Assembly (NCBI GenBank): GCA_964516635.1
Contig: CAZEZY010000113.1
Span: 1 to 7,872 of the forward strand
Source: CAZEZY01 sp964516635
Lineage (GTDB): Bacteria > Pseudomonadota > Gammaproteobacteria > Burkholderiales > Burkholderiaceae_C
DNA: 7,872 nucleotides
Reading direction: 5' to 3'
Part shown: positions 1 through 6,994 of the stretch, one piece after another
Numbering within the stretch: the stretch's first letter is position 1
How the letters are laid out: each line of letters begins with the position of its first letter
Notes under the pieces: generated by a model
Databases searched by the model: none
Told to the model about the DNA's origin: nothing
What the model saw: the letters and a program-made list of their open reading frames with translations, nothing else
Made by a program: the position numbers and the translations under genes

Positions 1-5
1 GCGAG

Positions 6-80
6 TGGTCCCCCCGACAGGAATCGAACCTGTATTTGCCGCTTAGGAGGCGGCCGTTCTATCCATTGAACTACGGGGAG
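6..80 (-). tRNA. tRNA-Arg, anticodon CCU
   Basis: This gene decodes the rare arginine codon AGG. Read on the minus strand it folds into a full cloverleaf. The acceptor arm is CTCCCCG (80-74) with CGGGGGG (16-10). The D stem is GTTC/GAAC, the anticodon stem is GCCGC/GCGGC around the loop CTCCTAA, and the T arm is ACAGG-TTCGATT-CCTGT. The discriminator is A (9) and CCA is encoded (8-6). The anticodon is CCT at bases 34-36, which assigns arginine. The acceptor has a C1-G72 first pair and a U2-G71 wobble, both slightly unusual. The variable loop is short, so this is a class I tRNA. Its first ten bases overlap the 3' end of tamB on the same strand, and the tamB stop codon is bases 8-10 of the tRNA. 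Only five bases follow CCA in the window, so no terminator can be judged. Confidence 0.96.
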
Positions 81-3000
81 CCCGGGGCGATTGTACGTGG
101 CGAGCGCCAGTGGTCGAACCGGCGGGAGAAGATGAGGTCGATGGCGTTGTCGTCCCCTGCCTGGGCCCGCAGGGTGATGAAGCGCGAGACATCCAGAAAC
201 ACCGCCACGGTGCCCACGGCCCCTGTGACGCTGCGCGAGTAACTCACGTACAACTGGTCGGTCAGGCGCTTGCCCAGCGTGAGGGCAGCGGCAGACGTGG
301 TGCCATCCGGGTTGACGGATGCGCCCTGGAAGGACAGTTCGTCCAGCCCCAGGTTCTGAGCCAGTGAACCGTCCCGCTCACCCCCGCGGCCGCTGAGCAG
401 GGCCAGGGCTGCCTGTTGCAGCACGGCGGCTTCGGCACCGGCCCCGCTGGCCGGCCGGCCGAGCAGCAGCCAGGCCAGCTTCTCGCTGTCGGGCAGGTCG
501 GGGTCGGCGTACAGTCGCACCCTTGGCGCCTGGGCACTGCCACCGATTTCCACGCCCACCTTCTGGGTGGGGTGAGGCCGAATGGCCCGGATATCCAGAC
601 CCGGATTGTCGTAGGGGCCATTGAAGCGGATCAGCCCCTGTTCGATCTGCAACCGCTGTCCGTAGGCGCGGTATGACCCCCGAACGGCCTTCACCTCACC
701 CGTGACCGTCGGCACCAGCTGACCGGGCTCGGCTTGGACCCGAAGTTCGCCTTCCAGGGCCGTCTGCAAGCCGAGTCCCCGGACTTCGAACCGCTTGCCC
801 AGGCCCACCTGCATGCGCAGCCGGGTCTGAAACGGCACGCGCGCGCTCAAGGGGATGGGGATCGAGTCGCCGCGGATGACCACATCGCTACCGAGCCGGG
901 GGGTGGTCTCGTCGGGCAGGAGAAACAGCGCCTGGTCGGCGGTGAGCTGACCGGTCAGATCCAGCAAGGGGCCATCCAGATGGGCCCGTATGCCCCCCGT
1001 CAGCACCAGTCGCCGGTCGGCCCTGGCCAGCAGGCGAAGCTGTCGGGCCTCCAGACTCATCTCCAGACCGGGTCTGAGATTTCCCTGGCGGTCGCGCTGC
1101 CAGGTGATTTCGCCTTGGCCGGTCAACCGGCCGCCCTCGTTGCCGCCTGCGCCCCGAAGTTGCAAACGCTCGATGGTCAGGCGGTCACCCGACAGCCGGG
1201 CGAGGGCCTGGCCGTCGCTGAAGTCCACCCCGTCGAGCAGCGAGCGGACCGAGAGGCGCTCCAGCGCCATCTGACCGCGCCAGTCGGGCTGGCTTTTGGT
1301 GCCCGAGACGGTGGCTTGGGCCGATACTGCGCCATCGATTCGCCAGCCGGGTGGCATGAAGGGCGTGAGCCAGGCCAGTTGCGGCAGGCCAAGGGCCATC
1401 GTGCCGCTGAACGGGGCATCGTCTGCCCATTGCCAACCCTGGTCGGCGTCAGGTGGGTGGACTTCGGAACGCAGCTGCCACTGGGCATCGCCGAAATGGC
1501 GGGTCTGCAATTGCCCATCCAGCACCAAGGTGCTGCCCTGCAGGCGTGCGCTGGCGACCATGCGCTCGATGCCACTCGAGACGGTGATGCGATCGGCCCC
1601 GTTTCCATTGGTATACGTGAGGTTGCCCTGTCGATGTTGCCACTCCAGCCAGGCACGGGGCGGCCTGGGGGTGCCGGTGGGGGGGCTGGCGCTGGCCCGG
1701 AGGGGCAGGGACACATCCCAGCGGGCGCCGAACAACAGGTCCCCGCTCAGGCCGGCTTCATGCAGGGGGCCTTGCGGAGCGTCGGGGGTGGCGAGCCAGG
1801 CATTGGCCCAGCTCAGAGGCAGGGGCTCCACCTCGCCTTGCGATTCCAGCCAGCCTTGCGTCAGGCGCGTCTGGTTCCATCGGATCAGGGCCGGTGTCTG
1901 AGAGAACGGGGGGGTTGAACGGCCCTGCCGAGTCAACGGATTCAGGGTCAACTGCCCCGGCTGGAGCGTGACGCTGCCGTCAGGTTCGATCACCCATGTG
2001 GTGGGGGCAGCAAGCACAACACCCCAGTGCAGCGGGGCAGTGCCTGGGCCACCCTGAAACCGGGTCTGTTGCCACTCGATCCGGTGGCGGACGCCTTGCA
2101 GACCGGCTTCCCTCACGCCCGCTGCCTGCGCCATGCCTTCCAAGGCCCAGGGCACGGAAGACCAGGTGGCTTGCAGGCGGGCATCGAGCCGGGCCGTCCA
2201 GTTCAGTTGCTCCAGCGAGCCGCTGGTGTCCACCGACACCGATGCGCGGCCCTGCACGGGCGTGTCGAACCACACGCTCGCCTGCTCCCGTATCCCCGCC
2301 GCGGGAAAAGCCGCATCCAGCGCGGTCAGGGCGTCCCGGCTCCATTGCTGGAACTGGCTGGCGTCGTCGAGCTGAGAGACCACCCGGGCAGGCCCACTGG
2401 ACAAGGGCCAGGGGGCCGACACGGTCAACGACAGGCCGGGCGCCAGCCCTGTCAGCTGTGCCGCGCCTTGCCAGCCACCGGATCTGGAGGCCTGGCCGGA
2501 TCCTTCGAGTCGGCTGCCACGCCACTCGGCCATCAGGCTCGTCACATCCAGCGTCTGTCCGTTCCAGGTGCCGTTGCCCTTCAGCCGTGGCAGCTGGTTG
2601 AGGCTCGGGCTCACGTCCAGTTTCCAGGTGGTCAGATCGGCCTGCTGGCTGGCCTGTGCCCTTCCATCCACTCGGGTGGCCGGCCAGGTGGACCAGATCG
2701 AGGACGGGTCGATCCCCCTCAGCTCGAGCGTCCCGCTGGCACCGGTCAGGCGCTCGGTTCGATCCTTCGCGGGCACTTGAGCGGGCGCCCAGTTGACACT
2801 TCCCTGCGCCTGCAGACGCCCTTCGCCCCGATCCAGCTGCAGACCTTGCAAGATCCATTGGCGCTCCGACAAGATGGCTTGGGCCTGAAGCCGGTCCAGG
2901 GGCAGCCCCTGTTCGTCCCAGGGCTTGGCCAGGCGGTTGCGCAACTCGCCCTTCAGCAGCCAGCGTTCGGCTCCACGCGCATCGGCTGATGGGCCAGCGG

Positions 3001-3970
3001 TCCAGCGGCCCTCCAGTCGGGTGGCAGGCCCGGTGGGCCAGAACTGCGCCAGGTTGATGTCCTGCAACGTCAAGCGGGCGGTGTCCAGGGGCAAAGCGGC
3101 CCAGGGGCGGACTTGTGCATCCAGGAGCAGGGTGGGTTTCCAGCCCGAAGGCGCTGTCGCAACCGGCTTCACATCCAGCTTGACGTTCAGGCGCGCATCC
3201 GGCGTGGCCAACTCACCGTTGACCGAAGCCGTCACGGTGAGTGTGTGGCTGGGCAGGTCTGGCATGGCAGGGGTTTCCACCCGGCCAGTCAGGTTGGCTT
3301 CGATGGGCATCGGCACATTGGCGCCCACACGCGCTTGCAGCCGATACACCCCGTTGAGCCAGCCAAAGGTGTCGACGTCGATCTCGTGGCCTGTGGCTGC
3401 CTCATAGCGGTAAGCCGCCACCAGCGGACCCGCCGTCAGCGGGGCATCTCCTTGCCAGGCGAGGGCCTGGATCTCCACCGGTAGCGAGACCTGCTTCAGC
3501 CAGGGCAATTCCAGGGAAGCTGGTGGCCCGAAGGGCTCAGGGGGGGCGGGCTGGGGCCGCAGGTCGCTCACCCGCACCTGATCCGCTCGAAGGGTATGCA
3601 GGGTCAGGGCCCGATCCCGGGCCAGGTCGATCCACATCGAAGTGGTCCAGGCCAGGTGCAATTCCTGCACCTCAACCGTCAAGCCGTTGTCAGACCAGGT
3701 GAGCTTCTCGATCATGCCGCCGCGGGTCAGGCTGCCACGCGCGCCATCGACGGCGAGCGGTGAGTGACCGGTTTCGGGGTCGGTGAGCCAGACCTGTGCC
3801 CAGCGAAGCGTCTGGGGCAGGGCCATCGGTGTGCTGGCCCAGAGCCAGAAAGCCACGGCACTGGCCAGGAGCAGGGCCAGGGAGGCCCCGGCGAGCCACA
3901 TCACCGAGCCGAACACATGACCGGCTATCAGCCGCAGCCAGTGCCACCCAGAGCGCAAGGGGGTATCCAT
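71..3970 (-). CDS. tamB: TamB, translocation and assembly module inner-membrane subunit
   Basis: TamB is an AsmA-like protein that is anchored in the inner membrane, spans the periplasm as a long beta-rich groove and pairs with TamA. The family is linked to assembly of autotransporters and other outer-membrane proteins and to phospholipid transport. The product is 1299 residues, close to E. coli TamB (about 1260). Residues 21-45 form one N-terminal membrane anchor. The stretch near 75-109 has the typical family pattern GARGSLTRGG, then ELHLAW. A long beta-rich middle follows. The C-terminal TamB domain (DUF490, roughly 950-1290) carries GSYRAYGQRL (from 1098), IRFNGPYDNP, and LPDSEKLAWLLLGRP (1159-1173), all hallmarks. 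The ATG lies 2 nt after the tamA stop and has no clear ribosome binding site, so translation is probably coupled. The last 13 residues (HWRSPRTIAPGSP) extend past the usual end and run into the tRNA gene, where TAG at 73-71 ends the frame. Confidence 0.95.
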   Translation of the reverse strand: MDTPLRSGWHWLRLIAGHVFGSVMWLAGASLALLLASAVAFWLWASTPMALPQTLRWAQVWLTDPETGHSPLAVDGARGSLTRGGMIEKLTWSDNGLTVEVQELHLAWTTSMWIDLARDRALTLHTLRADQVRVSDLRPQPAPPEPFGPPASLELPWLKQVSLPVEIQALAWQGDAPLTAGPLVAAYRYEAATGHEIDVDTFGWLNGVYRLQARVGANVPMPIEANLTGRVETPAMPDLPSHTLTVTASVNGELATPDARLNVKLDVKPVATAPSGWKPTLLLDAQVRPWAALPLDTARLTLQDINLAQFWPTGPATRLEGRWTAGPSADARGAERWLLKGELRNRLAKPWDEQGLPLDRLQAQAILSERQWILQGLQLDRGEGRLQAQGSVNWAPAQVPAKDRTERLTGASGTLELRGIDPSSIWSTWPATRVDGRAQASQQADLTTWKLDVSPSLNQLPRLKGNGTWNGQTLDVTSLMAEWRGSRLEGSGQASRSGGWQGAAQLTGLAPGLSLTVSAPWPLSSGPARVVSQLDDASQFQQWSRDALTALDAAFPAAGIREQASVWFDTPVQGRASVSVDTSGSLEQLNWTARLDARLQATWSSVPWALEGMAQAAGVREAGLQGVRHRIEWQQTRFQGGPGTAPLHWGVVLAAPTTWVIEPDGSVTLQPGQLTLNPLTRQGRSTPPFSQTPALIRWNQTRLTQGWLESQGEVEPLPLSWANAWLATPDAPQGPLHEAGLSGDLLFGARWDVSLPLRASASPPTGTPRPPRAWLEWQHRQGNLTYTNGNGADRITVSSGIERMVASARLQGSTLVLDGQLQTRHFGDAQWQLRSEVHPPDADQGWQWADDAPFSGTMALGLPQLAWLTPFMPPGWRIDGAVSAQATVSGTKSQPDWRGQMALERLSVRSLLDGVDFSDGQALARLSGDRLTIERLQLRGAGGNEGGRLTGQGEITWQRDRQGNLRPGLEMSLEARQLRLLARADRRLVLTGGIRAHLDGPLLDLTGQLTADQALFLLPDETTPRLGSDVVIRGDSIPIPLSARVPFQTRLRMQVGLGKRFEVRGLGLQTALEGELRVQAEPGQLVPTVTGEVKAVRGSYRAYGQRLQIEQGLIRFNGPYDNPGLDIRAIRPHPTQKVGVEIGGSAQAPRVRLYADPDLPDSEKLAWLLLGRPASGAGAEAAVLQQAALALLSGRGGERDGSLAQNLGLDELSFQGASVNPDGTTSAAALTLGKRLTDQLYVSYSRSVTGAVGTVAVFLDVSRFITLRAQAGDDNAIDLIFSRRFDHWRSPRTIAPGSP
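90..118 (-). promoter_or_regulatory. Putative sigma-70 promoter for tRNA-Arg, inside the tamB 3' end
   Basis: On the minus strand a TACAAT hexamer (95-90) matches the -10 consensus at five of six positions, in DNA that is otherwise very GC-rich. Exactly 17 bases upstream lies TTCGAC (118-113), a weak match to the -35 box. The expected start would be near position 83, a few bases before the mature tRNA 5' end. The discriminator region is all G/C, as is common at stable-RNA promoters under stringent control. The spacer contains a short dyad, TGGCG-AG-CGCCA (98-109 on the plus strand). All of this is coding sequence for the last residues of TamB. The call rests on the -10 box and its position; the -35 box is poor. 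Confidence 0.45.
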
Positions 3971-3972
3971 CG

Positions 3973-5793
3973 TCAGAACGTGAACCCGACACTCAAGTGC
4001 AGCCGGAACCGCCGGCTGTCCAGTCCGTAGGCCAGGTCGGCTTGCAGCGGACCCACCGGGCTGTTGTAACGGACACCCGCCCCGAGGCCCACTTTGGGAT
4101 GCAACTCATCTGGCTGGTCGGCCACCGCACCCGCGTCGAAGAAGACGGTGGATTCCCAGGCGGTTTTCTGGCCATCGCGCCAGATCGGCCGCTGCCATTC
4201 GAGGCTGGCCACGCTCAGCCATTGGCCGGCTTCCACGCCGCCACCCGGCAGGGGCACACCGATCTCCCGCAGGGCATACCCCCTGACACTGTTGTCGCCG
4301 CCCGCCAGAAACCGCTGGGTCACGGGAACAGGCGCCCCCTGTCGGGACCAGACGGCTCCCCCTTCGAGCCGCAGCGCCAGCCGGCTGGGCTGTGCGCTGG
4401 TCTCGGCCACGGGCCAGTACCCCAGCCAGCGCACCCGGGTGCGCACGTAGGGTTCGCGTTCCTGTGTCAAGGTCACCCCTGCACCCAGCTCCACCGCCAG
4501 CCCGTACCCGGTCCGGGGTGCGGTGAGGTCGTCGAAGGCGCGGCGGCTCCACGCGTAGTTGGCGCTGACGGACGTGGCCACCTCCGTGCCCGCCGGGACG
4601 AAAGCATCGCGGCTCACCGAGCGGTCCAGTTGCAGGAAATAGCGTCGATCCAGCACGGGATTGTCCTGGGCCTGCCCCAATCGCAACTGGCGGGTCTGTG
4701 TGATGCGCGTGCCGTCTTCCTGGCGCTGGGCCTGCCCGGAGGTGATCCACTGCCACCCCTTGTCGTCAACCGGGGCGGTGAGGTCGACACCCAGGGTGGT
4801 GGTGTCTCGTTCGAGCTGAAGTTGCGACACGGCACGCCAGCCCAGTCCGGGCACCCGATGGTGGGTGTGCTCGATCGAGAGCCGGGCGCCCCGGTCGGTG
4901 CTCGCCCCGACGCCCACCACCACTTGCTGCAAGGGGGTTTCCCTGACACGGGCGATCACGGTGTGATGCCCGGGCTCGCCATCGGGCGCCAGCAGCACGA
5001 ATGCAGAGGGGTAGTACCCGCTTTCGGTGAGTCGTCTCTGGGCGTCCTGCAGCAAGGCTTCTTCGTAGACTTTGCCGGGTCTGACGCCGGCAAGGCGGAC
5101 CAGCCGTCTGGCCATTTCCGGGTCGTAGCGCTGTGCCCCTTCCACCTGGATGTCGCCAAACGCATGGGGCGCCCCCGAGTCGAGCACGACATACAGGTTG
5201 GCCTCGTTGCGATCGGGCACGATGTCGGCCAGGCTGTTGACCAGTTCGGCACGCGGGTAACGCTTTTCTTTCAGCTGACGCAGGGCGCGAGACTTGGCCG
5301 TGTCCCACGCCGACTGGGTGAACACCTCACCCGGAGGGAGCCCCCATTCGCCGTTCAGCCGTTTCCGCTGTTCGGTGGCTTCGGCGTTGGACCGTGCATC
5401 GCCTTCGAGCGTGATCTGCGCCAGCGCCACCCGTGCGGGCGCGCCCGGGGTCACACGCACCTGAACCAGCGGAGGCAGAGGGTCCCTTGTCACCAGCGTC
5501 ACCACCACCTCTGGCCCGAAGAAACCCTGCGTGCCGAGCAAGTCGCGGATATTTCCTGGGGCTTGTGCCACCAGGCGTTCCAACTCGGACCGGTTGAGGT
5601 CAGGGAAGGCCTGAAACCGCTTCAGATCGACATGCCGGGCCAGAAAGCTGCCCAGGGGTTCGGGGGCATCCACCTGAAGCTCGAACGGCGATTCGGGGGG
5701 GGTGTCGGCCGCCTGCGCTGGGGGACTCAGCAGCGCCCACGCACACACCGCCCGGGCCACGACAGGCAGCCAGCGGTTCCAGACGCTCTTCAC
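3973..5793 (-). CDS. tamA: TamA, Omp85-family outer-membrane protein
   Basis: TamA is the outer-membrane half of the translocation and assembly module, a BamA relative with periplasmic POTRA domains and a 16-strand barrel. The 606-residue product starts with a signal peptide ending PAQA|AD (cleavage after residue 28). Three POTRA-like regions follow, near 36-119, 120-208 and 209-286; the third holds HAFGDIQVEGAQRY and the helix-turn around RLTESGYYPSAF. The barrel fills about 288-606. It contains the Omp85 loop-6 motif VRGY (503-506), and the chain ends HLSVGFTF with the terminal aromatic of an outer-membrane beta-signal. E. coli TamA is 577 residues, so this is full length. I chose the GTG at 5793, which overlaps the stop of the VWA gene by 4 nt (GTGA), because it places the signal peptide at the N-terminus. 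The frame opens further upstream to 5964, but that part is unlike a leader and lies over the VWA gene. There is no well-spaced ribosome binding site, so coupling is likely. A run of eight C follows the signal peptide. Confidence 0.94.
   Translation of the reverse strand: MKSVWNRWLPVVARAVCAWALLSPPAQAADTPPESPFELQVDAPEPLGSFLARHVDLKRFQAFPDLNRSELERLVAQAPGNIRDLLGTQGFFGPEVVVTLVTRDPLPPLVQVRVTPGAPARVALAQITLEGDARSNAEATEQRKRLNGEWGLPPGEVFTQSAWDTAKSRALRQLKEKRYPRAELVNSLADIVPDRNEANLYVVLDSGAPHAFGDIQVEGAQRYDPEMARRLVRLAGVRPGKVYEEALLQDAQRRLTESGYYPSAFVLLAPDGEPGHHTVIARVRETPLQQVVVGVGASTDRGARLSIEHTHHRVPGLGWRAVSQLQLERDTTTLGVDLTAPVDDKGWQWITSGQAQRQEDGTRITQTRQLRLGQAQDNPVLDRRYFLQLDRSVSRDAFVPAGTEVATSVSANYAWSRRAFDDLTAPRTGYGLAVELGAGVTLTQEREPYVRTRVRWLGYWPVAETSAQPSRLALRLEGGAVWSRQGAPVPVTQRFLAGGDNSVRGYALREIGVPLPGGGVEAGQWLSVASLEWQRPIWRDGQKTAWESTVFFDAGAVADQPDELHPKVGLGAGVRYNSPVGPLQADLAYGLDSRRFRLHLSVGFTF
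5695..5702. repeat. Homopolymer run of eight G (eight C in tamA)
   Basis: This is the longest single-base run noticed in the window. In the tamA reading frame it spans codons for Thr31-Pro32-Pro33, just after the predicted signal-peptide cleavage site. A gain or loss of one base would shift the frame after the leader and abolish TamA. Runs of seven occur in tamB at 1679-1685 and 1908-1914, so the run may only reflect base composition and proline codons. Confidence 0.6.
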
Positions 5794-6977
5794 TTCGTCA
5801 GCGCCCGCATCGCTTCTTCCAGTCCTTTCAGCGTCAGCGGGTACATGCGGTTGCCCATGAGCTGCTGGATGATGGCGATGCTCTGGCGGTACTGCCACAT
5901 GCCTGGCGGCTCCGGGTTGATCCAGGCGAAGCGGGGGAAGGCATGGGTGAGGCGTTGCAGCCATTCGGCGCCGGCTTCCTCGTTGTTGTATTCCACACTG
6001 CCGCCCGGTTGGAGGATCTCGTAGGGGCTCATGGTGGCATCGCCCACAAAGATGAGCTTGTAGTCCTTGTTGTATTTGCGGATCACGTCCCAGGTTTCGA
6101 ACTTTTCGGCATAGCGGCGGCGGTTGTTGCGCCAGACGTAGTCATAGACGCAATTGTGGAAGTAATAGAACTCCAGGTGCTTGAATTCGTTTTTGGCCGC
6201 GCTGAAGAGTTCTTCCACCCGCTGGATGTGTTCATCCATCGTGCCCCCCACATCCATGAGCAGGAGCACCTTCACGTTGTTGTGTCTCTCGGGCACCATC
6301 TTGATGTCGAGCCAGCCCGCATTGGCGGCGGTGGCGCGGATGGTGTCGGGCAGGTCCAGCTCCAGTTCGTTGCCTTCGCGGGCAAACTTGCGCAGACGGC
6401 GCAGCGCCATCTTGATGTTGCGGGTACCCAGTTCCTGGGAATCGTCGTAGTCGCGGTAGGCGCGCTGTTCCCACACCTTCACGGCACTTTGGCTGCCGCC
6501 CTTGCCGCCGATGCGGATGCCCTGCGGATTCTGGCCCCCGTGGCCAAACGGGCTGGTGCCGCCGGTGCCGATCCACTTGCTGCCGCCTTCGTGCCGTTCT
6601 TTCTGTTCCTCCAGCCGTTTCTTGAGCGTCTCCATCAGCTCGTCCCAGTCCATCCTGGGGGCGTTGGCCTTCTGCTCGTCAGACAGCAGGCGCTCGATTT
6701 CCTTGCGCAGCCAGTCGGCCGGGATCGCCTTCGTGAAATCGGTCAGCATCTCGACGCCTTTGAAATAGGCGGCAAAGGCGCGGTCGAACTTGTCGAAGTG
6801 TTTTTCGTCCTTGACCAGTGCGGTGCGGGCCAGGAAGTAGAAGTCGTCCAGCGTGCAGGCGTCGGGGTTGCGCGGGCCCACCACGTCCTGCTGCAGGCAT
6901 TCGAGCAGTGTCAGGAATTCCTTGACCGAAACCGGCAGCTTGGCCGCGCGAAGGGTGTAGAAGAAGTCGATCAGCAT
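5790..6977 (-). CDS. VWA-domain protein, CoxE-like, partner of MoxR AAA+ ATPase
   Basis: The 395-residue product belongs to the CoxE-like VWA proteins that are found beside MoxR/CoxD-type ATPases. In characterised cases, such as CoxD/CoxE in CO dehydrogenase maturation, the pair acts on a client in the cytoplasm; the client here is unknown. The N-terminal half is helical (MLIDFFYTLRAAKLPVSVKE). A charged helix (about 108-130) and a Gly-rich linker (131-161, with GTGGTSPFGHGGQNPQGIRI) follow, then a conserved segment around RAYRDYDDSQELGTRNIKMA. The VWA fold begins near 235 with VKVLLLMDVGGTMD. Its MIDAS reads D242-V-G-G-T246 rather than the classical DxSxS, and VGDATMSPYE supplies the later Asp (D313). 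There is no signal peptide or membrane segment. I chose the ATG at 6977 because it gives the family-like start and has AGGTG five bases upstream. An in-frame start at 7049 would add 24 unlikely residues overlapping the acetyltransferase gene. Confidence 0.9.
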   Translation of the reverse strand: MLIDFFYTLRAAKLPVSVKEFLTLLECLQQDVVGPRNPDACTLDDFYFLARTALVKDEKHFDKFDRAFAAYFKGVEMLTDFTKAIPADWLRKEIERLLSDEQKANAPRMDWDELMETLKKRLEEQKERHEGGSKWIGTGGTSPFGHGGQNPQGIRIGGKGGSQSAVKVWEQRAYRDYDDSQELGTRNIKMALRRLRKFAREGNELELDLPDTIRATAANAGWLDIKMVPERHNNVKVLLLMDVGGTMDEHIQRVEELFSAAKNEFKHLEFYYFHNCVYDYVWRNNRRRYAEKFETWDVIRKYNKDYKLIFVGDATMSPYEILQPGGSVEYNNEEAGAEWLQRLTHAFPRFAWINPEPPGMWQYRQSIAIIQQLMGNRMYPLTLKGLEEAMRALTK

Positions 6978-6982
6978 GGAGG

Positions 6983-6987
6983 CACCT
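6983..6987 (-). promoter_or_regulatory. Ribosome binding site of the VWA gene
   Basis: AGGTG on the minus strand matches the 3' part of the Shine-Dalgarno consensus and ends five bases before the ATG at 6977. It lies in the 17-nt gap after the acetyltransferase stop. It supports the 6977 start over the in-frame start at 7049, and it is the only well-spaced ribosome binding site I could see in the window. Confidence 0.6.
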
Positions 6988-6994
6988 GACGGTT

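Noticed and set aside
1679..1914. Runs of seven G at 1679-1685 and 1908-1914 in tamB as phase-variation sites
   Set aside because: They encode ordinary Pro codons mid-protein in GC-rich DNA; length and position give no special support.
734..1918. Plus-strand open frame of 394 codons opposite tamB
   Set aside because: It is antisense to the conserved TamB C-terminal region, has an unlike-protein composition and no recognisable motif.
1980..2858. Second minus-strand frame of 292 codons inside tamB
   Set aside because: It is an alternate frame of tamB with Arg/Ala/Gly-rich translation; the tamB frame is continuous across it and carries the family pattern.
4465..4470. Perfect TTGACA on the minus strand inside tamA as an internal promoter for tamB
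   Set aside because: At 17 bases downstream the sequence is CGTGCG, with no resemblance to a -10 box.
5794..5964. Upstream extension of tamA to a start at 5964
   Set aside because: It would add 57 residues rich in His and Pro before a clear signal peptide and overlap the VWA gene by 175 nt.
3796..6024. Plus-strand open frame of 742 codons opposite tamA and the tamA/VWA and tamA/tamB junctions
   Set aside because: It lies antisense to clearly recognisable genes, its translation is low-complexity in Gly, Pro, His, Arg and Gln with no family resemblance, and long antisense frames are expected with strong GC bias at third codon positions.
5943..6989. Plus-strand open frame of 348 codons opposite the VWA gene
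   Set aside because: It mirrors the VWA codons in antisense; the Val/Ala/Leu/His-rich translation is typical of such a shadow and has no domain I recognise.
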